A stretch of DNA of 64,000 nucleotides from JAGWBJ01 sp034423015 (GCA_034423015.1 DAOUJG010000052.1:1-64000), one strand, 5' to 3'. Counted from the stretch's first letter, positions 1 to 8,668 are shown. Translations and numbers: made by a program. The notes: generated by a model from the sequence alone, not told the origin.

Positions 1-498
1 GGCGCCTGGTTCGACTACACCTACCCCAACCCCGCTACCGGCGGCGTGGAGACCAAGCACTCCTGGATGGTCCGCCACGACGGGCTGGTCTTCGGCTCCG
101 GGTGGTACGAGGCCGGGCCGAGAAAGTCCGACGCCCCGGCATACACCAAGGCATTCGTCCAGCAGGCCCTGAACCTGTACGACGCTCTTGGCCTGGAGCG
201 TACCCTGGCCTACTACAATTCCAGGGAGAGCGTCGACGGCCAGTGGTACGTGTTCATCATCGACCAGGAGGGCATCACCATAGGCCACCACAACGCGATG
301 TTCAGGGGACGGGACCCCAGCCTCCGTGTCGACGCCGTCGGGTACTTCTACGGCGACGACTTGCTCAGCGCCACCGAGGCAGGCCGTTGGGTGGACTACG
401 TGCTGCTCAACCCGGAGACGGGCGACGACCGGCAGAAACATACCTGGGTCGTCCGTCACGACGGGCTGCTGTTCGCGTCGGGCTGGTACGAGGGCTAA
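1..498 (+). CDS. Tandem Cache-domain protein, 5' end missing
   Basis: The reading frame is open from the first base of the window, so the start lies outside; 165 residues are visible. Two copies of the same module are seen: the first is entered at residue 1 and the second begins near residue 129. Each has an aromatic-D-Y stretch, then NPxTG, then K-H-[ST]-W-x-V-R-H-D-G-L and ends G-S/A-GWYE. This is the signature of single-Cache extracellular sensor domains as I know them; such proteins bind small ligands outside the membrane. The protein ends right after the second module, so no kinase or chemotaxis output domain follows. The GTG at base 46 is internal to the first module and is not a believable start. 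A small gap of 15 bases separates it from the convergent oxidoreductase. Confidence 0.7.
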   Translation, partial: GAWFDYTYPNPATGGVETKHSWMVRHDGLVFGSGWYEAGPRKSDAPAYTKAFVQQALNLYDALGLERTLAYYNSRESVDGQWYVFIIDQEGITIGHHNAMFRGRDPSLRVDAVGYFYGDDLLSATEAGRWVDYVLLNPETGDDRQKHTWVVRHDGLLFASGWYEG

Positions 499-513
499 CG
501 GCTGAGTCAGCCC

Positions 514-1704
514 TCAGTCGGCGACCGCGGGCGCCTTTGCCTGGGCCTTGAAGGCGGGCATCACCTCTTTGCCGAACCACTCGAGCTGCTCCAGGTTCGT
601 GGCCAGAGAGGTGCCCATGTGAGTGAAGGCCACGTTGACCTGCTCCAGGCCGGGGTACTGGTCCTGTACGGCCATCAGCTTCTCCGTGACCAGCTCCGGC
701 GGCCCGCATAGCCACGCCCCGGCCTGGGTGGCCGCTTCCAGGGTGGGCAGGCCCGCGTGGCGCGCCCTGCGCGGGTCGCCCATCGCCGAGATCTGCTCGT
801 CGGTCAGCCCGCGAACGAAACCCAGCGGGCCGAACATCTTCAGGTACTCCTCGAAGTGAGGCCTGGCCTCCTTGACGGCCCGCTCCTCGGTGTCGGCCAG
901 GTGCACGGAGAAGCTGATCATGAGGTCGCCGCCAAGCTCCGTCTCCCGCCCCTCCCGGGCCAGGGCGTCCCGGAACCTCCGTACCACCTCCTCCGAGGCG
1001 CCCCCCTGGGCCGCTCCGCCGCCGATGACGCCCTTGATGCGGTGCTTCGCCATGAAGTCCAGGGCCCGCTGGCTGGCGCTGACGATGGGCTGCCAGCACT
1101 CCACGGGCAGGGTCAGGGGCCTCGGCACCAGAGTGATCTCCTCCAGCTCGTAGCCCCTGTAGGGCACCCGGGGCGGGATGTCGTAGTGCTTGCCGTGGTG
1201 GGAGAAGGAGCGCTCGTTGAACGCCTTGAAGATGACCTCCGCCTGCTCCTCGAACAGCTCCCTGTTGGCCTCGTTGTCAATGATGGGGGCGCCGAACACC
1301 TCCACCTCCCTGGTGTGGTATCCGCGCCCCAGCCCAAATATGATCCTGCCGCCCGTGAGGATGTCGGCGGTGGCGAAGTCCTCGGCCAGGCGCAGGGGGT
1401 GCCACATGGGGTTGATGTTGAAGCCGCAGCCGAACTTCAGGTCCCGGGTGCGGTGCGCCAGGTCCAGGAAGAGCATCAGCAGGTTGGGGATGCACTCGTA
1501 CCCCTCCCTCTGAAAGTGGTGCTCCGCTCCCCAGAAGGAATGGTAGCCCAGCCTGTCCATGGTCTCGGCCAGGGCCCGGGACTTATCGAAGACGGTGGCC
1601 AGGTGCTCGTCCGAAAGCCACCGGTCGTTGACGGGGATGCCCTCCAGGCCCGAGTCTTCAAAATCGACGTTTCCGGCGAAAAGGCTACTGAACTTCGTAA
1701 TCAT
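514..1704 (-). CDS. LLM-class flavin-dependent oxidoreductase (paralogue 1)
   Basis: This 396-residue protein belongs to the bacterial luciferase-like, FMN- or F420-dependent TIM-barrel family, which oxygenates or oxidises small organic substrates in the cytoplasm. Visible marks are AEHHF at residues 60-64, the NPMWHPLRLAEDFATADILT region near 98-116, and GRGYHTREVE near 127-136. The start chosen is the ATG at 1704, behind the site AGGAGGTG; an in-frame start 11 codons upstream is possible, but the paralogue at 29266-30453 also begins MITKF. It is closely similar to the genes at 23916-25085 and 29266-30453 over almost the whole length. The exact substrate cannot be read from the sequence. Confidence 0.9.
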   Translation of the reverse strand: MITKFSSLFAGNVDFEDSGLEGIPVNDRWLSDEHLATVFDKSRALAETMDRLGYHSFWGAEHHFQREGYECIPNLLMLFLDLAHRTRDLKFGCGFNINPMWHPLRLAEDFATADILTGGRIIFGLGRGYHTREVEVFGAPIIDNEANRELFEEQAEVIFKAFNERSFSHHGKHYDIPPRVPYRGYELEEITLVPRPLTLPVECWQPIVSASQRALDFMAKHRIKGVIGGGAAQGGASEEVVRRFRDALAREGRETELGGDLMISFSVHLADTEERAVKEARPHFEEYLKMFGPLGFVRGLTDEQISAMGDPRRARHAGLPTLEAATQAGAWLCGPPELVTEKLMAVQDQYPGLEQVNVAFTHMGTSLATNLEQLEWFGKEVMPAFKAQAKAPAVAD

Positions 1705-1749
1705 GCGCCACCTCCTGTAGATGAGTGGGAGGCCCACTGGGTGTCTGCG

Positions 1750-1778
1750 ATGCTACTCTCGGCCGTTGCGCGTGTCAA
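1750..1778 (-). promoter_or_regulatory. Sigma-70-type promoter for LLM oxidoreductase 1
   Basis: On the minus strand a perfect TTGACA (1778-1773) is followed after 17 bases by TAGCAT (1755-1750). The leader to the ATG at 1704 is about 40 bases. The spacing and the perfect -35 box support it; the -10 matches four of six consensus bases. Confidence 0.6.
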
Positions 1779-1859
1779 GGGAAAGGGCCCCACCCGGGCC
1801 CGCCCCAGGGCCTGTCCGCCGGGGTTGCAAAACCCGGTTGCCGGTGTCAAGATTGGGGC

Positions 1860-2753
1860 ATGCGGATAGGCGCGTTCGAGATGCGGGAGCCGCTGCCCCA
1901 TCTGAAGGAGCCCCACGTCATCGCCATCCTCAGGCCGTGGGTCAACGTCGGGCGCGTGGGCACGCTGACCATGAGACGCCTGGAGCGCCACTTCTCCAGC
2001 AAACAGCTCGGCCAGCTCGCGATGCCCGGGGACTTCTTCGACTTCACCCGCTACCGACCCAGGTCGCGCCTGGTGGGAGACCGCCGGGAGATGCGCATTC
2101 CCAACAGCGTCCTCAGCTACGTGGAGAGGGAAGAGGCGCCCGACCTGCTGCTGTTCAACCTGCGGGAGCCCCACGCGGCGGGGGAAGACTACGTCCAGTC
2201 CATCGTCGACGTGCTCAAGGCCCTGGAGGTGCGGCGCTACAGCCTGATAGGCGGCATGTACGATGTGGTCCCCCACACGAGGCCGCTGGTGATATCCGGC
2301 TCCGCGGGAGGCCCCGGCGGCGCCGACCTGGCCAAGAGCCTGAACATCGAGGAGAGCGGCTACCAGGGCCCGACGAGCATCACCGCCATCATCACGCAGG
2401 AGGCGCTGAAGCTGGGCATCGACTACATGACGCTGGTGGTGCACCTTCCCCAGTACGTACAGCTGGACGAGGACTACGCCGGGACGGCCCGGCTGATGGA
2501 GGTCCTCTGCTCCATGTACGGCCTGCCGTCCCAACTGGTGGACGAAGACCGGGGGAAGCGTCAGTACAACGAGCTGAACCTGGCCATGGACCGCAACCCG
2601 GAACTGAAGGCCATCCTGAGCCAGCTGGAGGCCCAGTACGACCGACGGCACAAGCCGGCGGAGGAGCCGCTGCCCCCCCTCGCCCCGGAGGTGGAGCGCT
2701 TCCTGCGGGAGGTGGGCTCGGGAGACCGGTCCCAGGACGACGAGGACAGCTAG
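1860..2753 (+). CDS. PAC2 family protein (proteasome assembly chaperone-like)
   Basis: This 297-residue soluble protein shows the features of the PAC2 / DUF75 family: an N-terminal stretch RPWVNVGRVGTL, a middle segment LEVRRYSLIGGMYDVVPHTRP, and a later block THHA-like region around YMTLVVHLPQYVQ. Family members are related to archaeal and eukaryotic proteasome assembly chaperones, but in bacteria the role is not settled. The start is the ATG at 1860, where homology begins; the longer in-frame extension upstream lies in the divergent promoter region and looks non-coding. The C-terminus is acidic (DRSQDDEDS). It is divergent from the LLM gene at 514-1704 and convergent with the deacetylase at 2761. 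Confidence 0.75.
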   Translation: MRIGAFEMREPLPHLKEPHVIAILRPWVNVGRVGTLTMRRLERHFSSKQLGQLAMPGDFFDFTRYRPRSRLVGDRREMRIPNSVLSYVEREEAPDLLLFNLREPHAAGEDYVQSIVDVLKALEVRRYSLIGGMYDVVPHTRPLVISGSAGGPGGADLAKSLNIEESGYQGPTSITAIITQEALKLGIDYMTLVVHLPQYVQLDEDYAGTARLMEVLCSMYGLPSQLVDEDRGKRQYNELNLAMDRNPELKAILSQLEAQYDRRHKPAEEPLPPLAPEVERFLREVGSGDRSQDDEDS

Positions 2754-2760
2754 CGGGCGC

Positions 2761-3630
2761 CTAAATCCCAGTCTCCACCTTGTACCAGTCCAGGATCTCG
2801 CTGCCCGTCATGAAGATGACGCCCTCGTGGCGCTTGATGTACTCGAACACCTGATTGTAGTAGCGGATCCGGTGGGCCGCCCCGGTGATGTATGGGTGGG
2901 TGGAGACGCACATGATCCGGGCGCCCTCCTCGGACTCCTCGTATAGCGTGTCGAAGTAGTCCTTGGACCGCTGGAATATCTCCGGCGACGGGTGGTTCTG
3001 GATCAGGTACATGGGGATGTCGTTCAGCTCCACCGTGTAGGGTATGGCCACCAGGCTACCGCTCTTCACCTTCATCGGGTAGGGCTGGTCGTCGTTGACC
3101 CAGTCGCAGATGTACTCGATCCCCTCCTCGGCCAGGATGTCGGGGGTGTCGAAGGTCTCGGCCAGGCCGGGGCCCATCCACCCCCTGGGCGCCCTGCCGG
3201 TGGTCTCCTTTATGGTCCGGATGGACCTCCGGATCACGTCCCGCTCGTCCTCCTCCAGGTTCAGGGCCCGCTGGATGAAGCCGTGCCCCAGGATCTCCCA
3301 ACCGCTCTTGAGGCTCTCCTCGACGATCACCGGGTAGGAGTTGCACACCGAGGCGTTGAGGCTGAGGGTGGCCCTGATACCGTGGCGGTCCAAGACTCCC
3401 TTCATGCGCCAGAACCCGATGCGGAGGCCGTAGTCGAACCAGGAGAAGTTGGCTATGTCGGGGATCACCGTCACCCCCTGGGGGGCGGGGATGACCGTGC
3501 GAGCCATGGGGGCGTTGATGTCCCACTCCTCGACGTTGATGACCGGCCACACCGCCACCCTGGCGCCGCCGGGCAGCTTGAGGGGCGTCCGGCCCACGAT
3601 GGGGCTGTACTCGGCCCTGGGGTTGCTCAT
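2761..3630 (-). CDS. PuuE-like polysaccharide deacetylase family protein (copy 1)
   Basis: This 289-residue protein has the NodB/polysaccharide-deacetylase fold in the arrangement seen in PuuE-type allantoinases and related hydrolases of amide bonds. Landmarks are FSWFDYGLRIGFWRM near residue 63, the segment SLNASVCNSYP, GWEILGHGF, and a C-terminal STHPYITG. The ATG at 3630 has the site AAGGAGAG eight bases upstream. A second, diverged member lies at 37972-38868. The substrate is unknown: the family acts on allantoin, N-acetylated sugars or other amides. It sits 22 bases after the HbpS-like gene (3653-4048) and is probably cotranscribed with it. Confidence 0.75.
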   Translation of the reverse strand: MSNPRAEYSPIVGRTPLKLPGGARVAVWPVINVEEWDINAPMARTVIPAPQGVTVIPDIANFSWFDYGLRIGFWRMKGVLDRHGIRATLSLNASVCNSYPVIVEESLKSGWEILGHGFIQRALNLEEDERDVIRRSIRTIKETTGRAPRGWMGPGLAETFDTPDILAEEGIEYICDWVNDDQPYPMKVKSGSLVAIPYTVELNDIPMYLIQNHPSPEIFQRSKDYFDTLYEESEEGARIMCVSTHPYITGAAHRIRYYNQVFEYIKRHEGVIFMTGSEILDWYKVETGI

Positions 3631-3652
3631 GAATCTCTCCTTAAGAGGGGCG

Positions 3653-4048
3653 TTAGAGGGCGGCGATGCCCGCCCGGGCGGCGTCCTCGTCCTGCTGGCT
3701 GGTGCCGCCCCCGACGCCCACGGCGCCTATGAGCCTCCCGTCGCGCATGATGGGAAGGGCTCCCTGGGCGTAGGCGATCTTGCCCGGGTGAAGGCCCAGC
3801 ATCGCCACGCCCACGCCGCTGGCCAGGCGCTCGGTGAGCTCGCCGCTGGGGACCCCGAACAGGGCGGTGGCGAAGGCCTTGGCCCGGCAGGTGTCCACCC
3901 ACCACCACCTGGCGCCGTCCATGCGCGCCTGGACTACGGTGTCGCCCCGGTCGTCCAGCACGGCGATGGCTATCTTGATCCCCATCTCCCGGGAGGCCGT
4001 GAACGCGGCCTCCACGATTCGCTTGGCTTCCTCGTAGGTCACGGACAT
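3653..4048 (-). CDS. HbpS/GlcG (DUF336) family protein
   Basis: This 131-residue protein matches the GlcG/HbpS family: N-terminal YEEAKRIVEAAFTASREMG, then IAVLDDRGDTVVQARMDGA, and the closing IGAVGVGGGTSQQDEDAARAG. Members bind haem or corrinoid-like cofactors, or occur as small partners of catabolic operons (glc, pdu); the exact activity here is unknown. The ATG at 4048 has a very strong site, TTTAGGAGGTAACC. It is the upstream gene of a likely two-gene unit with the PuuE-like deacetylase. Confidence 0.8.
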   Translation of the reverse strand: MSVTYEEAKRIVEAAFTASREMGIKIAIAVLDDRGDTVVQARMDGARWWWVDTCRAKAFATALFGVPSGELTERLASGVGVAMLGLHPGKIAYAQGALPIMRDGRLIGAVGVGGGTSQQDEDAARAGIAAL

Positions 4049-4156
4049 GGCGGTTACCTCCTAAAAAGCTCCGCTATGGCTGAAAAGCCCCAGTATGGGC
4101 TGAATGGCTCCGCTACGGGCGCCGGCCGGGGCCTCGCCGGGGAACGGGTCGGGCGC
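4049..4156. other. Intergenic stretch ispH / hbpS-like, with short direct repeat
   Basis: About 108 bases. The motif GCTCCGCTAYGG occurs twice about 43 bases apart (near 4070 and 4110). I see no clear promoter or hairpin with a T-run. Confidence 0.35.
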
Positions 4157-5068
4157 TCAGCTCCCAGTCTGCCGCAGCTCCCTGGGTAGAACGAAGGTGA
4201 CGTCCTCCTCGATGCCTCCCAGGGTCGTTACGTCCGAGGGCTTCAGCGACGAGATCACCTCGTCGACCAGCACCTCGGGGGTGGACGCGCCCGAGGTTAT
4301 CCCCACCCTGCTCACGCCCCGGAGCCACGCCGGGTCCAGGTCCTCGGGGCCGTTGATCAGGTAGGCCGGCACGCCCTGCACCTCGGCCACCTCCCGGAGC
4401 CGGTTGCAGTTGGAGCTGTTCTGGGCCCCGATCACCAGCACCAGGTCCACGCTGCGGGCCAGCTCCTTGGCGGCCTGCTGCCGGTTGGTGGTGGCGTAGC
4501 AGATGTCGGCCTTGGTAATGGAGTTGGGGAACTTCTCCTTTATCTGGTCGACCTCTGCCTGGGTGTCGTCCACGGAGAGGGTCGTCTGGGTGAGGACCAC
4601 CACGGGCGTGTCGCCCTCCCAGTCCGGCAGCTCGCTCTCCTCCCGCTCGTCGACCAGGGTCATGGGAGTCTGTCCCATGGTGCCCCGCACCTCCTGGTGG
4701 CCGCGGTGCCCCACCAGCAGGACCTTGCGCCCCTCCCGGTGGTACTTTCGCGCCTCGTTGTGGACTCTGGTGACCAGCGGGCACGTCGCGTCGATCACCC
4801 TGAGGCCCTTGGCCTCGGCCTTCTCGAAGTCCTCTGGGGGCGAGCCGTGGGCCGAGAACACCACCACCGAGCCCGAGGGTATGTCCTCCACGTCCTCCAC
4901 GGTGATGGACCCCCTCTTCTCCAGGCTGGCGACCACGTAGGGGTTGTGGACGATCTGGTGCTTCACGTAGACCGGGGGGCCAAACTTCTCCAGGCACAGG
5001 TCCACCACCTCGATGGCCCGCACCACCCCGGCGCAGAATCCCCTGGGTGAACTGAGGACTACCTCCAT
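4157..5068 (-). CDS. ispH: 4-hydroxy-3-methylbut-2-enyl diphosphate reductase
   Basis: This 303-residue enzyme makes the last step of the MEP isoprenoid pathway: it reductively dehydroxylates HMBPP to IPP and DMAPP, using a [4Fe-4S] cluster. The cluster cysteines are present at C12 (GFCAGV), C96 (DATCPLV) and C190 (ADICYATTNRQ). The substrate-binding residues H41, H74, H124 and E126 are also in place. Length fits the family. The ATG at 5068 follows the site AAGGAG. The gene lies 29 bases downstream of threonine synthase on the same strand, so the two may share a transcript, although their pathways are unrelated. Confidence 0.96.
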   Translation of the reverse strand: MEVVLSSPRGFCAGVVRAIEVVDLCLEKFGPPVYVKHQIVHNPYVVASLEKRGSITVEDVEDIPSGSVVVFSAHGSPPEDFEKAEAKGLRVIDATCPLVTRVHNEARKYHREGRKVLLVGHRGHQEVRGTMGQTPMTLVDEREESELPDWEGDTPVVVLTQTTLSVDDTQAEVDQIKEKFPNSITKADICYATTNRQQAAKELARSVDLVLVIGAQNSSNCNRLREVAEVQGVPAYLINGPEDLDPAWLRGVSRVGITSGASTPEVLVDEVISSLKPSDVTTLGGIEEDVTFVLPRELRQTGS

Positions 5069-5097
5069 GCCCGCTCCTTATCTACGCGCCAAGTCCC

Positions 5098-6276
5098 TCA
5101 CACGCGGTCCTTCAACAGGTCCAGGTACTTGTAGGCCGAACCGGTGTTCAGCAGGACGATGCTCTCGTCGGGGTCCACCAGCCCATCGCGGACCAGGCGT
5201 TTCAGTCCCACCAGGGTGGCCGCGCCCTCGGGACAGGCGAACACACCCTCGGCCCTGGCCATCTCCGTCATTGCCGACACCATCTCCTCGTCGGATACCG
5301 CCAGGGCGGTGCCGCCGGTGTCCCTGATGGCCTTCAGTATGATGTAGTCGGCGAAGGGGCCGGGGACCCTCAGGCCGTCGCCCACGGTGTGGGGGTTGGG
5401 CCAGGGCTCGCAGTGGTCGGCGCCCTCGTGGAACGCCTTCACCACGGGCTGGCAGCCCTCGGCCTGGACGGCGATGAAACGGGGGGGCTTGCCCTCCACC
5501 CAGCCCAGCTCCAGCAGCTCGTAGAACCCCTTCCACATCCCGATGATCCCGGTGCCCCCGCCGGTGGGGTAAACGATGGCACCGGGCATGCGCCATCCAA
5601 GCTGCATGGCCAGCTCCAGGCCCATGGTCTTCTTCCCCTCGGCCCGGTAGGGCTCCTGGAGGGTCGACAGGTCGAATAGACCCTTCTCCTGGGCCACCAC
5701 CTTGGAGACACGACCGGCGTCGGCAATGGTCCCGTCCACCAGCTCCAGGCTGGCCCCCATGGCCGAGGACTCGGCCCGGTTGGCGAAGGGGGCGTCCCTG
5801 GGCATGAAGACGTGGGCCTCCATGCCTCCCCGGGCCGCGTATGCGGCCAGGGCGCCGGCAGCGTTGCCGGCCGAGGGCATGGTGTACTTGTCCAGGCCAA
5901 GCTCCTTGGCCACGGACACGGCGGCGGATACGCCCCTGGCCTTGAAGCTCAGGGTGGGATTGAGGGACTCGTCCTTGATGTAGAGGCTCTTGAGCCCCAG
6001 GGCCCTGCCCAGCTCATCGGCCTTCATCAGGGGAGTGCCGCCCTCGCCGAGGCTGACGACGTTGTCCGGGTCCCGCACCGGAAGCAGCTCGGAGAAGCGC
6101 CACATGCTCGAGGCCCTGGAATCGAATACCGACCTGTCCACCTCTCTCTTCAGCCTGGGGAGGTCGTAGCGGGCAAAGAGGACCTTGCCGCAGTCGGGGC
6201 AGGTCCTGGTCGGCCGGGACTGGGGGTGAACGCTCCCGCATTGGGTGCATTCCAGGTGGTCCACGTAGCTGAACAT
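5098..6276 (-). CDS. thrC: Threonine synthase with N-terminal zinc ribbon
   Basis: This 392-residue PLP enzyme converts O-phosphohomoserine to threonine. The N-terminus carries a zinc-ribbon-like motif with C10, C13, C26 and C29. The PLP lysine is K112 in LSFKARG; many relatives have SFKDRG, so the A is a mild variant. SAGNAAGALAAYAA and the glycine loop YPTGGGTGIIGMW are the phosphate-binding and substrate loops. The C-terminal region ends TGSAYKYLDLL. The family also includes threonine dehydratase and cysteate synthase relatives, so activity is inferred from the overall match. No strong ribosome site is seen before the ATG. Confidence 0.88.
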   Translation of the reverse strand: MFSYVDHLECTQCGSVHPQSRPTRTCPDCGKVLFARYDLPRLKREVDRSVFDSRASSMWRFSELLPVRDPDNVVSLGEGGTPLMKADELGRALGLKSLYIKDESLNPTLSFKARGVSAAVSVAKELGLDKYTMPSAGNAAGALAAYAARGGMEAHVFMPRDAPFANRAESSAMGASLELVDGTIADAGRVSKVVAQEKGLFDLSTLQEPYRAEGKKTMGLELAMQLGWRMPGAIVYPTGGGTGIIGMWKGFYELLELGWVEGKPPRFIAVQAEGCQPVVKAFHEGADHCEPWPNPHTVGDGLRVPGPFADYIILKAIRDTGGTALAVSDEEMVSAMTEMARAEGVFACPEGAATLVGLKRLVRDGLVDPDESIVLLNTGSAYKYLDLLKDRV

Positions 6277-6318
6277 GGGTGGGGTCGCTCCCGGACAGGT
6301 TGAGGTCTCGCCTTCTGG

Positions 6319-6350
6319 CTTGTGCCCGGTTTGTGCCCGGCTTGTGCAGG
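6319..6350 (+). repeat. Three 11-bp phased direct repeats upstream of class III aminotransferase
   Basis: YTTGTGCCCGG is repeated at 6319-6329, 6330-6340 and, as a 10-base partial copy, 6341-6350. The 11-base period is close to one DNA turn, so three protein-binding sites would lie on the same face. The array abuts the AT-rich tract at 6357-6370. Confidence 0.6.
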
Positions 6351-6370
6351 AAGGCGATATATTATATCAT
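6342..6370 (+). promoter_or_regulatory. Possible promoter for class III aminotransferase
   Basis: TTGTGC (6342-6347) is followed after 17 bases by TATCAT (6365-6370), inside the AT-rich tract TATATTATATCAT. The -35 box lies in the third copy of the 11-bp repeat. The gene starts 72 bases further on. The AT-rich tract may also serve the divergent thrC. Confidence 0.4.
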
Positions 6371-6442
6371 GCTTGTGGCGTTCCGCCGGGTGCTTGAGAC
6401 CAGCCCGCCCGGCGACGTTGGCCGCACTCGAAAGGAGAGCCG

Positions 6443-7771
6443 ATGTCCAGCATAACGGAGCGGTACTACCAGAAGCACCCCGGGTCCGTCAGGCGTTACG
6501 AGGAGGCGAAGCAACTGTTCGCCGGCGGCGTGACCCACGACACCCGGTACACCACCCCCTTCCCCATCTACGCGACCCACGCCAAGGGGCCCATCAAGTG
6601 GGACGTGGACGGCAACGAGTACGTGGACTACGTCTCGGGACACGGCTCCCTGATCCTGGGCCACTCGCACCCGGCCATCGAGGAGGTCGTGGCCAGGCAG
6701 ATCGGCAGGGGCACCCACCTGGGGGCCAGCACCGACGAGGAGCTCCGGTGGGCCCGGGCCATCAAGAACCTGATGCCCTCGGTGGAGAAGATCCGGTTCC
6801 ACAGCTCGGGCACCGAGGCCACCCTGATGGCCTTCCGCCTTGCCCGCGCCTACACGGGCAGGGACAAGATCATCAAGCTGGAGGACCACTTCCACGGCTG
6901 GCAGGACTACGCGGTTGCCACCGGCGGCGGGGTGGCCGGAATCCCCGACGGCACCCTCGCATCCATGATCGTGCTCCCGCCCAACGACATCCCGGCGGTG
7001 GAGCGCGCCCTGGAGGGCGGGGACGTGGCAGCGGTGATGCTGGAGCCCGTGGGCGCCCACACGGGCCACATGCCGCTGATGGTGCCCCAGTACCTGGACG
7101 ACCTGCGTGCGGTGACCAGGAAGCACGGGGCCCTGCTGATCATGGACGAGGTGGTGACCGGCTTCCGGCTGTCCCGGGGCGGCGCCCAGGTCAGGTTCGG
7201 CATCGAACCCGACCTCTCCACGATGGCCAAGATCGTGGCCGGCGGCCTGCCGGGCGCGGCGGTGGGCGGCAAGGCCGACATCATAGACATGATCGCCTTC
7301 CGCGACGACCCCGAGTGGGACGCCAAGCGCCGCATCGCCCACCAGGGCACCTTCAACGCCAACCCCCTCTCGGCGTCCACGGGGGCCACGGCCCTGGAGA
7401 TGATCGCCAACGAGCCCATAAACGAGAGGGCCGACGCTGCGGCGGCCAGGCTGAAGGCCGGCTTCAACGAGGTGTTCTCCAAGCTGGAGGTGGCGGGCCA
7501 CGCCCGGGGGCTGTCCTCGGTGGTGATGGTGACCTTCAAGGACTGCGGCTGCGACCGGGAGATCTGCCCCTTGAGCCACTCGGACATCAAGGAGGGGTCG
7601 AGCCCCAAGTTCATGGGTCCCCTGAAGCGGGGCATGATCAACAACGGGGTAGACCTCATGGGCAGGGGAACCTTCATAGTCTCGTCGGTCCACGAGAACG
7701 AGCACGTAGACCGCACCGTCGCCGCCTTCGAGGAGACCCTGAAGGCCATGAGGGAAGACGGAGTCGTCTAG
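6443..7771 (+). CDS. Class III aminotransferase, glutamate-1-semialdehyde aminomutase-like
   Basis: This 442-residue PLP enzyme has the class III fold: SSGTEA at 121-126 binds the cofactor phosphate, HGW at 151-153 stacks on the ring, DEVVTGF at 235-241 holds the pyridine nitrogen, and K263 in MAKIVAGGLPG is the Schiff-base lysine. The overall layout resembles HemL. However, an inserted C-terminal segment with CGCDREICPLS (three cysteines) is not typical of HemL, and no haem-synthesis gene is near. I therefore call it a HemL-like aminotransferase of uncertain substrate. The ATG follows AAAGGAGA. A strong hairpin lies just downstream at 7800-7834. Confidence 0.8.
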   Translation: MSSITERYYQKHPGSVRRYEEAKQLFAGGVTHDTRYTTPFPIYATHAKGPIKWDVDGNEYVDYVSGHGSLILGHSHPAIEEVVARQIGRGTHLGASTDEELRWARAIKNLMPSVEKIRFHSSGTEATLMAFRLARAYTGRDKIIKLEDHFHGWQDYAVATGGGVAGIPDGTLASMIVLPPNDIPAVERALEGGDVAAVMLEPVGAHTGHMPLMVPQYLDDLRAVTRKHGALLIMDEVVTGFRLSRGGAQVRFGIEPDLSTMAKIVAGGLPGAAVGGKADIIDMIAFRDDPEWDAKRRIAHQGTFNANPLSASTGATALEMIANEPINERADAAAARLKAGFNEVFSKLEVAGHARGLSSVVMVTFKDCGCDREICPLSHSDIKEGSSPKFMGPLKRGMINNGVDLMGRGTFIVSSVHENEHVDRTVAAFEETLKAMREDGVV

Positions 7772-7799
7772 ACCTCCGGACCCAGCGTAGAACGCGATG

Positions 7800-7834
7800 C
7801 CGGCCCACCGCCCTTCCATGGGGCGGTGGGCCGG
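7800..7834 (+). terminator. Strong hairpin after the class III aminotransferase
   Basis: A perfect 14-bp stem (CCGGCCCACCGCCC at 7800-7813 with its complement at 7821-7834) closes a 7-base loop. It is followed by TTGCTATCC, so the T-run is weak. It starts 29 bases after the stop codon and probably terminates or stabilises the transcript. Confidence 0.55.
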
Positions 7835-7887
7835 TTGCTATCCAGCCCCGGACCGGTCGGGAGGGCCTCGGGGCGGGAGGGCTTGTC

Positions 7888-8625
7888 ATGGAGGAGAGGC
7901 CGCGGCTGTACGCCGACCTCGCGCCCTGGTTTCACCTGCTTACGGCCCCCGGCGAGTACGTCGAGGAGGCCGCCTACAACGCCGAGAGGATAGCCCAGGC
8001 GGCGGTAGGACGAGTGCGCACGGTGCTGGAGCTGGGAAGCGGCGGCGGGAACAGCGCATCGCACCTGAAGCAGCGGTACGAGATGACGCTGTCGGACGTC
8101 TCGCCCGAGATGCTGGCCGTCAGCCGCCGGATCAACCCGGAGGTGGAGCACGTCCAGGGGGACATGCGCTCTCTCCGGCTGGCGGGGAGGCAGTTCGACG
8201 GGGTGTTCGTCCACGACGCGGTGTCGTACCTGACCTCGGAAGACGACGTGCGGTCCATGGCCGAGACGGCGGCCTTCCACTGCCGTGCGGGCGGGGCTGT
8301 GCTGGTGGTCCCGGACCACGTGCGGGAACGCTTCTCGCCGCCGTATACGGAGCACGGCGGCGCCGACGGGCCCGACGGCCGCGGCATGCGGTACCTCATG
8401 TGGGCAACGGACCAGGACCCCGGGGACTCGACCTACGTCGCGGACTTCGTCTATCTGCTGCGCGAAGCGGACGGGTCCACGCGGGTCGAGCAGGACCGCC
8501 ACGTGCTTGGCCTGTTCCCGGAGGCCGCGTGGATGGGCGCGCTCCGCGACGCGGGGTTCGAGCCCACGGCGCACACCGACCCCTGGGGGACGCGGGTGTT
8601 CTCCGGGACGAAGCGGGGCGGGTAG
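7888..8625 (+). CDS. Class I SAM-dependent methyltransferase
   Basis: This 245-residue cytoplasmic protein carries SAM motif I as VLELGSGGGNSASHL near residue 47. The acidic end of strand beta-2 is in MTLSDVSPEMLAVSR, followed by VQGDMRSLRL and FDGVFVHDAVSYLTSEDD (post-I and motif II regions). The substrate is unknown. The ATG at 7888 is chosen because homology starts there and GGGAGGG precedes it; the reading frame stays open far upstream, but that part is the antisense of the aminotransferase. It stands alone between the hairpin at 7800 and the nuo promoter. Confidence 0.8.
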   Translation: MEERPRLYADLAPWFHLLTAPGEYVEEAAYNAERIAQAAVGRVRTVLELGSGGGNSASHLKQRYEMTLSDVSPEMLAVSRRINPEVEHVQGDMRSLRLAGRQFDGVFVHDAVSYLTSEDDVRSMAETAAFHCRAGGAVLVVPDHVRERFSPPYTEHGGADGPDGRGMRYLMWATDQDPGDSTYVADFVYLLREADGSTRVEQDRHVLGLFPEAAWMGALRDAGFEPTAHTDPWGTRVFSGTKRGG

Positions 8626-8668
8626 GGAAGAAGGGTCCAGGTGGGGAACCTGCCATTCCCGATTTTCG

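Noticed and set aside
6322..8625. A 767-codon open frame covering the class III aminotransferase and the methyltransferase.
   Set aside because: The first two thirds are an out-of-frame shadow of the aminotransferase; homology and a ribosome site place the methyltransferase start at 7888.
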